Under the pieces are notes generated by a model. That model ran no database searches and was not told the DNA's origin. It was given only the letters and a program-made list of their open reading frames with translations. The translations under genes and the position numbers were made by a program. From Rhodococcus pyridinivorans (GTDB lineage Bacteria > Actinomycetota > Actinomycetes > Mycobacteriales > Mycobacteriaceae): a DNA stretch of 64,000 nucleotides. Where the stretch lies: NCBI RefSeq assembly GCF_900105195.1, contig NZ_FNRX01000002.1:2914001-2978000 (forward strand), given 5' to 3'. This document shows, piece by piece, positions 29,609-38,135 of the stretch. How positions within the stretch are numbered: the first letter of the stretch is position 1; every line of letters begins with the position of its first letter.

Positions 29609-30046
29609 GTGCCGAAGCTGGAGATCAAGCAGAAGGCCGAACTTTCCCGCAAGCAGGCATCCGAGCGGTTGATCGCACTCGGCCGCGCCTTGGCGACGGG
29701 ATCCGAAGTGGAACTGGACTCGGGCGGTGACACCATTTCGCTCGTCGTCGCCGACCGACTCGAATGGGAACTCGAGATCGAGGTGGACGGCGACCAGGTC
29801 GAGATCGAGGTCGAATTCAGTTGGCGCGACGCACCATCCGACAGCCCAAAAGCCGATGCGGACGAGGAGGAGGACGAGGAACCGGACGAGGAGCCGGACG
29901 AGGAAGCGGACACCGCCGAAGGTTCGGATGAGGACCCGGGTGAAGACGAGGACGAAGGCGAGCCGCAGCAAACCGAGCCGCGACGAAGAGCCCCGGTCAA
30001 GAAGACGGCGCGGCGTGGCCGGCCACGTAAACGCGTCGCCGACTGA
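29609..30046 (+). CDS. Amphi-Trp domain protein with acidic tail
   Basis: The 145-residue protein starts at a GTG with AGGAG at five bases. Residues 1-75 form the amphi-Trp domain: a basic helical start (VPKLEIKQKAELSRKQASER) and a two-strand end with DRLEWELEIEVDGDQVEIEV and FSWR. Residues about 80-125 are almost only Asp, Glu and Pro, and the last 20 are strongly basic (KKTARRGRPRKR). The domain is widespread and uncharacterised. The charged tails suggest nucleic acid or protein contacts. Confidence 0.75.
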   Translation: MPKLEIKQKAELSRKQASERLIALGRALATGSEVELDSGGDTISLVVADRLEWELEIEVDGDQVEIEVEFSWRDAPSDSPKADADEEEDEEPDEEPDEEADTAEGSDEDPGEDEDEGEPQQTEPRRRAPVKKTARRGRPRKRVAD

Positions 30047-30049
30047 TCG

Positions 30050-30664
30050 ATGCACAGCCCCTGCCCGTCCACCAATTTCCTGAGCAGCCGCTACTACGAC
30101 GGTCGCGGCATCACCGACCTGTTCGACTCGCCCGACCGGGCCCACGCGTGGATGCAGACACTGAATGAAGAGATCAGCTTCCCTCGATCACCTTTCACAC
30201 CGACCGAGGACCAGCTCGCGCAACTCCGACAACTCCGCGACACGCTCGGCTCCGTCTACCGCGACACGCTCGACGGTGATCCGGCCCAGGCAGCGGCCCA
30301 CCTGCGCACGGTGCTCGATCGCACACGCATCACTCCCGGCATCGTTGTCGGTGACGATCGCCTCCACGTCCGCTGGACCACGGACTCCCACGACCCGTTC
30401 GAGGAATTGGTCGCCGAAATCGCCGTATCCGCAATCACAGCGGTAACCGGTCACGCGGCAACCTTGCTGTGCAAGTGCGAGGCACCACGGTGCGTGCTGT
30501 ACTTCACCCGACTCAACGCACGTCAGCACTGGTGCAGTGACGTGTGCGGCAATCGCGCACGTGTCGCTCGCGCCGCAAGGACGCGCCGGAAATCGCATCC
30601 CGCAGAAGGCTCACAACCGAAAAGCGAGGCTCACAACCCTGGTGGTCGACCCTCCGGGTTGTGA
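30050..30664 (+). CDS. CGNR zinc-finger (ABATE domain) protein
   Basis: The 204-residue protein starts with the ABATE-domain opening NFLSSRYYDGRGITDLFDSP and ends with a CGNR zinc finger: CEAPRCVLYFTR followed by WCSDVCGNRARVARAARTRR, giving four Cys and the DNA-contacting CGNR. These are stress-linked transcription regulators of actinomycetes. It starts three bases after the amphi-Trp stop, so the two are one unit. The last residues (SEAHNPGGRPSGL) are encoded by a repeat and may be an added tail. Confidence 0.8.
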   Translation: MHSPCPSTNFLSSRYYDGRGITDLFDSPDRAHAWMQTLNEEISFPRSPFTPTEDQLAQLRQLRDTLGSVYRDTLDGDPAQAAAHLRTVLDRTRITPGIVVGDDRLHVRWTTDSHDPFEELVAEIAVSAITAVTGHAATLLCKCEAPRCVLYFTRLNARQHWCSDVCGNRARVARAARTRRKSHPAEGSQPKSEAHNPGGRPSGL

Positions 30665-30689
30665 GCCTCACTTCTGCATTGTGAGCCTC
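30606..30689. repeat. Nested GGCTCACAAC direct and inverted repeats
   Basis: Four copies of GGCTCACAAC or its near-complement occur within 84 bases: two on the left (from 30608 and 30628) and two inverted on the right (from 30656 and 30679). The inner pair forms a perfect 14-bp stem (GAGGCTCACAACCC with 30656-30669). It overlaps the end of the CGNR gene and may act as its terminator. Confidence 0.7.
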
Positions 30690-30705
30690 CCGTCGAACGC
30701 CATCT

Positions 30706-30737
30706 GCGGTCAGCGGGCGTAGCGGTCAGCGGGCGTA
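30706..30737. repeat. Tandem duplication of 16 bp
   Basis: GCGGTCAGCGGGCGTA occurs twice in a row, followed by six more matching bases. The duplication repeats the last codons and stop of the small minus-strand frame that ends at 30726. Confidence 0.8.
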
Positions 30738-30860
30738 GCGGTCGGCGAGCTCGGTTCCGATCCGCGTCAGTTCCTCCTGCACCGAGACCAGCTCGAGGAC
30801 CTCGACATCGTCGACTCCGTGAAGGTCCCCTGAGATACACCTCGCGACGGACGTGCGCAC
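30726..30860 (-). CDS. Small helical hypothetical protein (44 aa)
   Basis: From GTG 30860 the frame gives [20 protein letters not shown] and then a regular amphipathic helix ([20 protein letters not shown]) ending RYAR. The composition is distinctly protein-like compared with the other frames here. It is divergent from ppnP with a 50-base gap. The binding site (GGGG about five bases off) is moderate. No family recognised. Confidence 0.45.
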   Translation of the reverse strand: MRTSVARCISGDLHGVDDVEVLELVSVQEELTRIGTELADRYAR

Positions 30861-30910
30861 ACCGACCCCGACGACCGGCGACCTGCACCCGCCTCGCTAC
30901 GCTCCAGCCC

Positions 30911-31234
30911 ATGAGTGAGCCGACTTCGACCTACGCCAACGTGACGCTCGACCCGCGTGCCAACGTCTACTTCGACGGCAAGTGCGTCAGCCACAACTTC
31001 CATCTGGCGGATGGAACCCGTAAGTCGGCCGGCGTGATCCTTCCCGCGACCCTGAACTTCGGCACCGTTGCACCGGAGGTCATGGAGCTGCACAGCGGCG
31101 CGTGCCGCGTCCGATTGGCCGGCGGCGAGGACTGGACCTCCTACGGTGCAGGCGACTCCTTCTCGGTGCCCGGCGACTCGTCGTTCGACATCGAGGTCAC
31201 CGAGGCCGTCAGCTACGTCTGCCACTACGGCTGA
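30911..31234 (+). CDS. ppnP: Pyrimidine/purine nucleoside phosphorylase PpnP
   Basis: A 107-residue single-domain cupin that matches YaiE/PpnP over its length: [20 protein letters not shown], then [37 protein letters not shown] and SFDIEV at the end. PpnP splits many nucleosides with phosphate, feeding bases to salvage. ATG 30911. It stands alone and is followed by a strong terminator. Confidence 0.9.
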   Translation: MSEPTSTYANVTLDPRANVYFDGKCVSHNFHLADGTRKSAGVILPATLNFGTVAPEVMELHSGACRVRLAGGEDWTSYGAGDSFSVPGDSSFDIEVTEAVSYVCHYG

Positions 31235-31253
31235 CCACACCCTCAGCATGTGA

Positions 31254-31290
31254 GAACGCTCCCACCGAGTCCTGCTCGGTGGGAGCGTTC
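31254..31290. terminator. Hairpin terminator between ppnP and the MFS gene
   Basis: A perfect 16-bp stem (GAACGCTCCCACCGAG with 31275-31290) and a five-base loop, followed by TTCC, lies 20 bases after the ppnP stop and 40 bases from the end of the convergent transporter gene. It can serve both. Confidence 0.85.
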
Positions 31291-31329
31291 TTCCGTTCGT
31301 GGCGACCGGCCACTACATACGAACCCGGC

Positions 31330-32817
31330 TCAGCCGGTGACCTCTGCGCGATCCGGCGAAGCTCCGGCCTGCGCCTTCCGCTGCGACGATGCGTGACCGA
31401 CGAACATCGCCGACGCCACGATCCCGATGATCAGAACCGACGCGGGCAGCAGCATCGACTGGCTCAGCGCGGTGCTGAACTTCTCGGCGATCTGCTCCGG
31501 GAGAGCGGCTCCCATCGTGGCTCCGCCGCCTTCACCGGCTTGCACCTCACCGAGCCCTTGCGCGGCCATCAAGGACGAGATCAGAGCACCGATCGCGGCG
31601 CTGCCCAGCACCGAACCGACCTGGCGGGTGGTGTTGTAGATGCCGGCACCGGCGCCCGCCTGATGGATGGGCAGGTTGTGCGTGGCGGTGGAGGCCAGCG
31701 GTGCCCAGATGCACGAGTTGGACACGCCGGCGATACCGGCGATGAGCAGGAACAGCACGATGGGGCTGTCCGGCGTCATGAGCACCGCGAAGCCGAAGAT
31801 CGTCGCGGAGAAGAGCGTGAAGCCGACGGTGGGCAGCACCCGGGGCGGCATCCGGTCGGAGAACTTACCGATGAGCGGTGCCGTCAGACCGGTGACGATC
31901 GCCATCGGGGCGAAGATCAGGGCGGCTTTCGTGGGCGAGAATCCGCGGACCGTCTCGAGATAGAAGTAGGCCGGAACCATCAGGGCGGTCATGGCTGCGC
32001 CCATCGACGAGATCGCGATGTTCGACATCGAGAAGTTCCGGTCGCGGAACAGGGCCAACGGCACGAGGGGTTCGCCCTTGTTGCGCGCCTGGTTGAAGAC
32101 GAACAGCACCATCACCGCGATACCCGCGAGGATCATCGTCCAGGTCCATACGTCCCAGTCGCGGCTGGAACCTTCCTGGATTCCGAAGACCAGCAGGAAC
32201 AATCCGACGCCGCTGAGGATCACGCCGACGACGTCGAACTTGTGCGGTTGGGTCTCGAGACTGGGCACCAGCCATGCCGCCAACACGAAGGCGATGATGC
32301 CGACCGGGACGTTGATGTAGAAGATCCAGTTCCAGCCCTGCCAGTCGACCAGTACACCGCCGACGAGGGGCCCGAGCAGCGAGGCCAGTCCGGCGACCGC
32401 GCCCCACAGACCCATGGCGGTGCCACGCTTGTCGGGCGCGAAGGTGCGGGTGATGGTCGCCATCGTCTGCGGCGTCATCAGCGCCGCGCCGAGTCCCTGG
32501 ACGGCGCGGGCGGCGATGAGCATCTCGATGGTGCCGGAGGTCGCGCACCACAGCGACGCCGCGGTGAACACCACCAGGCCCGCGAGATAGACGTGCTTGG
32601 GTCCGAGCCGGTCGCCGAGACGACCGGTGAACAGCAGGGGCACCGCATAGGTGAGCAGATAGGCGCTGGTCACCCAGACGACCTGATTGATGTCGGCCTG
32701 CAGGTCGGCCATGATCGCCGGGTTGGCCACCGCGACGATGGTCAGATCCAGCAGGATCATGAAGAACCCGACCACCAGGGCCGACAGGCCCCACCACGGA
32801 TTACGTTCGGTTTGCAT
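31330..32817 (-). CDS. DHA2 family (14-helix) MFS drug exporter
   Basis: The 495-residue protein has 14 predicted helices. Motif D1 is seen in helix 1 ([15 protein letters not shown]), motif A in loop 2-3 ([16 protein letters not shown]), and motif C in helix 5 ([10 protein letters not shown]). These mark EmrB/QacA-type proton-coupled drug exporters. The N-terminus has no EmrA-like partner nearby. It lies downstream of a PadR-type gene on the same strand, the usual arrangement for induced exporters. Confidence 0.9.
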   Translation of the reverse strand: MQTERNPWWGLSALVVGFFMILLDLTIVAVANPAIMADLQADINQVVWVTSAYLLTYAVPLLFTGRLGDRLGPKHVYLAGLVVFTAASLWCATSGTIEMLIAARAVQGLGAALMTPQTMATITRTFAPDKRGTAMGLWGAVAGLASLLGPLVGGVLVDWQGWNWIFYINVPVGIIAFVLAAWLVPSLETQPHKFDVVGVILSGVGLFLLVFGIQEGSSRDWDVWTWTMILAGIAVMVLFVFNQARNKGEPLVPLALFRDRNFSMSNIAISSMGAAMTALMVPAYFYLETVRGFSPTKAALIFAPMAIVTGLTAPLIGKFSDRMPPRVLPTVGFTLFSATIFGFAVLMTPDSPIVLFLLIAGIAGVSNSCIWAPLASTATHNLPIHQAGAGAGIYNTTRQVGSVLGSAAIGALISSLMAAQGLGEVQAGEGGGATMGAALPEQIAEKFSTALSQSMLLPASVLIIGIVASAMFVGHASSQRKAQAGASPDRAEVTG

Positions 32818-32894
32818 CGATTTCGTTCCTGTTCGTACCGGTCGAGTACGACCGGCGATCTATTGGGTCGAGGTGTTCCGGTTCGGTCGTTGCA

Positions 32895-33614
32895 CTACGA
32901 CCGACCGGGACCGCTACTTTCCGCACTGCTCCTCCGCAGTTCGGCGAGAGTCTCGTCCGTCAGCGCCGCACCCCAGTCGCGGCCGAGATCACGGGGCGGG
33001 TCCGGAAGTCGTCGATCGGCGGCATCGACGCTCTGCCACACCAGGGAGCCGTCGCGGATCTCCTCGATCAGTGCACGAAGCCACTCCGATTCGTGGGCGG
33101 TCCTGTCCCGGAGGAAGTCGACGGCCACCCAGTAGCGACGCGGCACGCCGTTGTCCGCGGCCCACGTGCGGATCGCGTCGAACTCGACAAGTTCCTCGTC
33201 GAGCCTGTCGATGCGCTCGCCGAGGAGGACGACGACCTCGTCGGCCGGAAGGTTGTGCGATTCGGCGAGGCCGAGGGGAAAGATCGGATACTCCCGCGCC
33301 GGGCGTCGGATGATCTCGGCGAGGCGGGCCCGCACGGTCGCGGCACCGGCCTCGGTGATGCTGTAGGTGGTGCGCTCGGGCCGATTACCTGCGCGTTCGG
33401 TGCCCTCCTGCCGGATCAGTCCGCTTTCCGCGAGACGGGAAACGGTGTGGTACAGCGAGCTCGGCCGAAGCTTGATCAGGTTGTCCTCGCGGCGCCTGAG
33501 CAGAAGCTGGGTCGCTCGACATCGGCACGCTCGAGCGACCCCGGAATCGGCGCGTCCGGGTGGCAGAATGCCTGGGGGTGGAGGCCGATTCGCCGACGCA
33601 CACCGGATGGGCAC
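32895..33614 (-). CDS. PadR family regulator, 5' end doubtful
   Basis: From about residue 38 the protein is a clear Pad[21 protein letters not shown], then [20 protein letters not shown] (wing), and a C-terminal effector helix region with [19 protein letters not shown]. Before that, the first HTH helix of PadR proteins (usually near HPYEM) cannot be found in any frame; the open frame instead reads a Pro/Arg-rich stretch up to GTG 33614. The gene is either 5'-truncated by a rearrangement or starts in an unusual way. If broken, the MFS gene 77 bases downstream may have lost control. Confidence 0.6.
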   Translation of the reverse strand: MPIRCASANRPPPPGILPPGRADSGVARACRCRATQLLLRRREDNLIKLRPSSLYHTVSRLAESGLIRQEGTERAGNRPERTTYSITEAGAATVRARLAEIIRRPAREYPIFPLGLAESHNLPADEVVVLLGERIDRLDEELVEFDAIRTWAADNGVPRRYWVAVDFLRDRTAHESEWLRALIEEIRDGSLVWQSVDAADRRLPDPPRDLGRDWGAALTDETLAELRRSSAESSGPGRS

Positions 33615-33715
33615 GTCCGAAGGAAGGACTTTCGAGTAGTCCGCTACGCATGGTTCCGCAGCACCGAGGGTGATGCTTCATTCGATGCCGCTTCCGGAGC
33701 AGGAGAGGATCCGTC

Positions 33716-34289
33716 ATGGCCGACCTGGACTCCCCATCGACCCGCGAGGTCTGCGGAACGCCGGACAGGGCAGCGCGCACCGGCCCCGACAGGTGTCGGG
33801 AGCATTCCGGTCGTCGTTCACGTCGCGCATGATCCCGCGTCGCCGTCCCAGATCCTCAACTACGCCCGGTTCCCCGGCGGACCGGCAGCGACCGACGGTG
33901 TCGTCATCGCCCACTCGTGCTTCGGGACCACCGGCACAGCGCGACCTCCCTTCCATCTCGGTCGCACCGCGACATACGAGATCGGTCGCTGGTTGAGCCT
34001 ACGCCGCATCTGGGGCGACGACGGCGATGCGATGCTCATGTTCACCTCCGGGCAGTCGCTCCGCATGCGGGCGTACCTGGAAGGACCGCGTGCGCCGTTC
34101 CTGCTCGGGGCGATGGACCCGGCCCAGACGGACCCACTCGCGCTCGGTCCGTCCGGCAACGGCGGGACACGAGCCGATACCTCGGCACTTGTGTCACTCG
34201 ACGGCAAGGTGGACGAGCTGCGACGTCAGATCGCCTCGCTCCGGTCGCTTCTCGATCAGATCGGCGCAATCCTGGACCGCGTCGGCTGA
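33716..34289 (+). pseudogene. Hypothetical gene, probably frameshifted
   Basis: ATG 33716 has a strong GGAGAGGA site, but its frame ([20 protein letters not shown]) closes within 40 codons. From about 33795 to 34289 another frame carries regular protein sequence ([42 protein letters not shown]) and ends in a coiled-coil helix ([20 protein letters not shown]). It has no start of its own. Joining the two with one frameshift near 33790 gives a protein of about 190 residues. Family not recognised; a genuine frameshift or a sequencing error are both possible. Confidence 0.45.
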
Positions 34290-34319
34290 TCACCCACCAC
34301 GGACCCGTCAGGACGCACT

Positions 34320-34409
34320 GTGAGCGAACCGTCGTCGATCATCGGTACCTGGTTCCATTCCTACGAGGAGGACACCGACACCGCGAGGGTCTACCGCCCC
34401 TCGCGGGTT
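34320..34409 (+). pseudogene. 5' fragment of a small conserved hypothetical gene
   Basis: From GTG 34320 the product starts MSEPSSIIGTWFHSYEEDTD and ARVYRP, which resembles the opening of actinobacterial single-domain proteins with a WFHSYEEDT motif and a normal length near 100 residues. The frame then turns Ser/Arg-rich. A plausible continuation (FRFLAHEVLTFESGQP) lies in another frame and stops at 34459. I read it as truncated and frameshifted. Confidence 0.35.
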
Positions 34410-34521
34410 TCCGTTTCCTCGCTCACGAGGTCCTCACGTTCGAATCGGGGCAACCATGAACCTGAGATGAGCGGTTCCGGCCGATGCGACGCACCGGCCG
34501 GAACCCGTCGTTCGAATACGG

Positions 34522-34725
34522 TCACGATCTGTGCAGCCACACATCGACGCTGCCGAACCCCATGTTGTCCGCGCGACCGTCCCCGGTTGTATCCACCAGG
34601 AACCGCGGATGCCGATCGGTGCGCCACGATCCGGCGTTGTACCCGAGATTGTTGACGGCGAGCTGCGGCACCCATACGAGGTGCCCGCGAGTGAAGCCGC
34701 AGACAGTGAACGTGTTGCCCTTCAT
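34522..34725 (-). pseudogene. Fragment of an FG-GAP/VCBS repeat protein
   Basis: The frame contains one and a half beta-propeller repeats: PQLAVNNLGYNAGSWRTDRH, then PRFLVDTTGDGRADNMGFG with the calcium-binding DTTGDGRAD loop, and it ends VDVWLHRS. Intact proteins carry many such repeats after a catalytic or signal domain; neither is present here. ATG 34725 and a short peptide precede the repeat, but this is best seen as a remnant. Confidence 0.5.
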
Positions 34726-34791
34726 CAGGCACGGGACGCCACCTGCGGCCGCGCAGTTCTCGAGGTCGGAAAGACCGAAGATCGTGTGCGG

Positions 34792-35055
34792 TCAGTGGTT
34801 GAGATGTTGCAGCCGTTCGTGTTCCGACAGTCCACCCCACACTCCGTGCGGTTCGCCGCTGAGTATCGCGTGGGTGCGGCACTCGGCCAGCACCGGGCAG
34901 TTCGCGCAGATGCGCTTCGCGACGACCTCGCGCCGCCTGCGGATGTTCGGTGGTTCGCCCTCCGGGGCGAAGAAGAAGTACTCGTCGGAGGTCCGGCAGT
35001 TGGCATGCTGTTGCCATCCGAGTCGCGGCCGGACACGCTCGGTCAGCATGGTCAT
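34792..35055 (-). CDS. WhiB family iron-sulfur regulator
   Basis: The 87-residue protein has the four [4Fe-4S] cysteines C20, C50, C53 and C59 (spacing CX29CX2CX5C, within RICANCPVLAEC) and the GVWGG turn (residues 71-75) followed by a short C-terminal helix. WhiB proteins bind sigma factor region 4 and sense redox state or NO. ATG 35055 overlaps the lutC stop by ATGA, so it is translated with the lactate operon. The basic C-terminal DNA-binding tail of many WhiBs is short here (LSEHERLQHLNH). It is closest in layout to WhiB1/WhiB2-size members; the exact class is uncertain. Confidence 0.88.
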   Translation of the reverse strand: MTMLTERVRPRLGWQQHANCRTSDEYFFFAPEGEPPNIRRRREVVAKRICANCPVLAECRTHAILSGEPHGVWGGLSEHERLQHLNH

Positions 35056-35675
35056 CCGACCATCACCACCTCCAGTGTGCGGGGGCCGTGCACGCCCTCG
35101 ACGCGTTCGAGTTCGATGTCCGACGTCGCGGACGGTCCGCTGATCATCGTGATCGGCCGCTCCGGGACGAGCCGGGCCAGCGCTTCGGGCACTCCCACCT
35201 CGACGTCGCCCATCGCCACCACACACACGTGCAGGTCGGGGACCAGTGTCAGCGCGCGTCGCCCCTGGTCGGGGTTGCCGTCGAGGAAGATCGTGCCCGT
35301 CTCGGCGCAGGTGACCGCAGAGCCGGTGACGACCCCGTCGAGATCACCGAGGTCGGCTGCAGGTCGGTCGGTGGAGTCGACCACCACCTCGCCACCGAAC
35401 TCCGCCATCCACGAGCGTTCCAGGCCCTCCGGGATCCCGACGCGGCGCACCCCGCGATCCGTGAGAATCTTCGCCAGCACTACGGGTAGATCCTCCGGCG
35501 TGCTCTGGTGCACGTGGGCCTTGTAGTCGACCAGTCGGTCGACCAACAGCTCACGGCGTTCGGCGTCCGGCAGGGTGCGTCCGAGACGGTAGTCGCGCGG
35601 TACCTCGACCGGTACCGGCGGTGCCAGGGTCTGCGCCGAACGGATCCGGCCGAGAATCGCGTCGCGACTGCTCAT
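35052..35675 (-). CDS. lutC: LutC-type lactate utilisation protein (LUD domain)
   Basis: The 207-residue protein has the LUD fold: MSSRDAILGRIRSAQT at the start, DGVVTGSAVTCAETGTIFLD and the GRRALTLVPDLHVCVV strand, ending with GPSATSDIELERVEGVHGPR, which is the signature of LutC. It is a subunit of the LutABC L-lactate oxidising complex. ATG 35675 overlaps the lutB stop (ATGA), and its own stop overlaps the whiB start. Confidence 0.92.
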   Translation of the reverse strand: MSSRDAILGRIRSAQTLAPPVPVEVPRDYRLGRTLPDAERRELLVDRLVDYKAHVHQSTPEDLPVVLAKILTDRGVRRVGIPEGLERSWMAEFGGEVVVDSTDRPAADLGDLDGVVTGSAVTCAETGTIFLDGNPDQGRRALTLVPDLHVCVVAMGDVEVGVPEALARLVPERPITMISGPSATSDIELERVEGVHGPRTLEVVMVG

Positions 35676-37174
35676 CGCTGCTGTCCTTCCTCGCGTGCCT
35701 TCGCGAGCGCGGCACGTCCTTCGTCGGATGCCCACCATTGCCGGAAGGTCTGTTTCGGCGGGGCCGGCATGTCGCGGGCGTCTGTCCAGCCGGCCAGTGG
35801 ACCGGGAAGATGGGTGATCTTTCCCTTCTTGCCGGCGAGGACGCGGCCGAGCCCGGCGGCCTTCTGCGCGGCCGTCCAGCGTCGTGAGGTCGACATGGCC
35901 AGCGAGGCGGCCTTCATCGCCGCGGCCTCGGGTCCGAAGCGGGCGTGTTCGACCTTCTGGTGGCGCAGTTCCACCAGCAACGAGGGGATGTCGATCTTGA
36001 CGGGGCAGGCGTCGTAGCAGGCACCGCACAGGCTCGATGCGAACGGCAGGCTGGCGTTGGGGTCGTCGGGTTCGTCCATCCCGGCCAATTGCGGGCTGAG
36101 GACGGCGCCGATCGGGCCCGGATAGGTCGAGCCGTAGGCGTGGCCTCCGGTGCGCTCGTAGACCGGGCACACGTTCAGGCAGGCCGAGCAACGGATGCAG
36201 TGCAGTGCTTCACGTCCGATCTCGTCGGCGAGCGCGGCGGTGCGGCCGTTGTCCAGCAGTACGAGGTGGAATTCCTGCGGGCCGTCGCCGGGGGTGACAC
36301 CGGTCCACATCGACGTGTAGGGATTCATGCGCTCTCCCGTCGACGAGCGCGGCAGCAGCTGCAGGAACACCTCGAGGTCGCGGAAGGTGGGCAGCAGCTT
36401 CTCGATACCCATGACGGTGATGAGCGTCTGCGGCAGCGTCAGGCACATGCGGCCGTTGCCCTCGGATTCGACGACGGCGAGGGTGCCGGTCTCGGCGATG
36501 CCGAAGTTCGCGCCCGACACCGCAACCGGCACCGTCATGAACTTGTGTCGCAAGAATTTTCGTGCCGCGGCTGCGAGATGGCGGGGGTTGTCGTCGAGGT
36601 CGGGGTCGACGTCCGGCATCTCACGCAGGAAGATCTCGCGGATCTCGGCGCGGTTGCGGTGGATGGCAGGCACGAGGATGTGCGAGGGCTTGTCGTGGCC
36701 GAGCTGGACGATGAGCTCGGCGAGGTCGGTCTCGTAGGCCGCGATCCCTTGTTCCTCGAGGTGCTCGTTGAGTCCGATCTCCTGGGTGGCCATCGATTTG
36801 ACCTTGATGACCTCGTCGGATCCCGTCTTCCGGATCAGGTCGGTGACGATGGCGTTGGCCTCGGCGGCGTCGGCCGCCCAGTGCACCACGCCGCCGCGCG
36901 CGGTCACCGCCTCCTCGAGCTGGGTGAGCAACTCCGGGAGGCGGTTGAGCACGTCGGTCTTGATGGCGGCGCCGGCGTCGCGCAGTTGCTCCCAGTCGGG
37001 CAGTTCCCCGGTGACGTCCAGTCGCTTGGCACGGATCGTGTGGGTGGCCTTGCCGATGTTGCGGCGCAACTGCGGGTTCGCGAGTTCCTGGTGCGCTGCG
37101 TCGGGAAACTTCCTGATGCCGCGCAGATTTCCGGATCCACGCGGCGGGACGACGGGCATACCGAGTGCGGTCAC
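35672..37174 (-). CDS. lutB: LutB iron-sulfur protein of the lactate utilisation complex
   Basis: The 500-residue protein has an N-terminal LUD domain (SMATQEIGLNEHLEEQGI, AVSGANFGIAETGTLAVVES) and a C-terminal ferredoxin region with CIRCSACLNVCPVY and SLCGACYDACPVKI, ligands for two [4Fe-4S] clusters. It passes electrons from lactate oxidation with LutA and LutC. GTG 37174 has AAGGGAG upstream and overlaps the lutA stop by GTGA. The open frame to the left of this start is a low-complexity shadow. Confidence 0.93.
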   Translation of the reverse strand: MTALGMPVVPPRGSGNLRGIRKFPDAAHQELANPQLRRNIGKATHTIRAKRLDVTGELPDWEQLRDAGAAIKTDVLNRLPELLTQLEEAVTARGGVVHWAADAAEANAIVTDLIRKTGSDEVIKVKSMATQEIGLNEHLEEQGIAAYETDLAELIVQLGHDKPSHILVPAIHRNRAEIREIFLREMPDVDPDLDDNPRHLAAAARKFLRHKFMTVPVAVSGANFGIAETGTLAVVESEGNGRMCLTLPQTLITVMGIEKLLPTFRDLEVFLQLLPRSSTGERMNPYTSMWTGVTPGDGPQEFHLVLLDNGRTAALADEIGREALHCIRCSACLNVCPVYERTGGHAYGSTYPGPIGAVLSPQLAGMDEPDDPNASLPFASSLCGACYDACPVKIDIPSLLVELRHQKVEHARFGPEAAAMKAASLAMSTSRRWTAAQKAAGLGRVLAGKKGKITHLPGPLAGWTDARDMPAPPKQTFRQWWASDEGRAALAKAREEGQQR

Positions 37175-37935
37175 GCGGGCACTCCCTTGGGGGCGACGGC
37201 CGGTTCCACGGAGGCGAGGATCTCGGCGAGGTGGATGGTGCGGGTACCGGTGCGCAGTCGTGTGAGACCGCCACCGATGTGCATCAGACACGACGAGTCG
37301 CCGGCGCTGCAGTATTCGGCACCGGTGGCGGCGACATTGTTCAGCTTGTCGGCGAGCATCGCGGTGGAGGTCTCGGCGTTCTTGATCGCGAAGGTGCCGC
37401 CGAATCCGCAGCACGAGTCGGCCTCGGGCAGTTCGACGAGGTCGATCTCGCGCACGGCCCGCAACAGCTGGAGCGGCTTCTCCCCCACTCGCAGCATCCG
37501 CAGCGAGTGGCAGGTGGGGTGATAGGTCACCCGGTGGGGGAAGTAGGCGCCGACGTCGGTGACGCCGAGGACGTCGACGAGGAATTCGGACAACTCGTAC
37601 GTCTTGGCCTTGACGGTGTCGACCCGCCCGCACAACGACGCGGAACCGTAACGGGAGGCGACGATTTCGTGCTGGTGGCGAACGGATCCGACGCATGATC
37701 CGGAAGGGGCGACGACGGCGTCGATATTGGTGTCGTCGAAGGCATCGACGTAGTTCTCGACGAGCGGCAGCGCGTCGGGTTGGTAACCGGTGTTGACGTG
37801 CATCTGGCCGCAGCAGGTCTGGCGTTCGGGGAAGACGACGTCGTGCCCGAGCCGGGTGAGGAGCAGGGCGGTGGCCGAAACGGCCTTCGGGAACATCGTG
37901 TCGCCGAGGCACGTCGCGAACAGGGCGATTCGCAT
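37171..37935 (-). CDS. lutA: LutA cysteine-rich lactate oxidase subunit
   Basis: The 254-residue protein starts MRIALFATCLGDTMFP at ATG 37935 (CGGAGA upstream). It carries two CCG domains: CCGQMHVNTGYQPDALPLVE and SCCGFGGTFAIKN, typical of the GlpC/HdrB-like LutA family that binds an iron-sulfur centre at the active site. First gene of lutABC-whiB. The promoter region to its right is shared with lldP and holds two palindromic operators. Confidence 0.92.
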   Translation of the reverse strand: MRIALFATCLGDTMFPKAVSATALLLTRLGHDVVFPERQTCCGQMHVNTGYQPDALPLVENYVDAFDDTNIDAVVAPSGSCVGSVRHQHEIVASRYGSASLCGRVDTVKAKTYELSEFLVDVLGVTDVGAYFPHRVTYHPTCHSLRMLRVGEKPLQLLRAVREIDLVELPEADSCCGFGGTFAIKNAETSTAMLADKLNNVAATGAEYCSAGDSSCLMHIGGGLTRLRTGTRTIHLAEILASVEPAVAPKGVPA

Positions 37936-37955
37936 GGAGATCTCCGCATCGGGGG

Positions 37956-37970
37956 TGTGGTCTGACCACA
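37956..37970. promoter_or_regulatory. FadR/LldR-type GntR operator, copy 1
   Basis: TGTGGTCTGACCACA is a perfect 15-base palindrome 20 bases upstream of lutA. The GTGGTCTGACCAC core returns 100 bases further on near lldP. It fits the TNGTNNNACNA consensus of FadR-subfamily regulators. Confidence 0.8.
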
Positions 37971-38069
37971 TTGAACCACACGTTCCGGAGATGCGCCGCA
38001 CATTTTCGGATATCGACCGCACATTCCGTCAGGGGGTCGACTGTGACGCGGACCATGGTGTACCTTCAC

Positions 38070-38082
38070 GTGGTCTGACCAC
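38070..38082. promoter_or_regulatory. FadR/LldR-type GntR operator, copy 2
   Basis: GTGGTCTGACCAC, identical to the core of the first copy, lies 53 bases before the lldP start, where the plus-strand promoter is expected. The GntR protein encoded after lldP is the obvious ligand. Confidence 0.8.
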
Positions 38083-38135
38083 ATCGGTCGAAATCACATC
38101 CGCCGCCGACAGCGGCGCAACCACAGGAGTTTCGT

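Noticed and set aside
31102..33135. A 677-codon open frame on the plus strand
   Set aside because: It is antisense to the DHA2 exporter and PadR genes and rich in Arg, His, Asp and Gln without any domain; a by-product of high GC.
34381..34406. CCGCGAGGG / CCCTCGCGG hairpin as a terminator
   Set aside because: It lies inside the coding part of the WFHSYEEDT fragment and has no gene end just before it.
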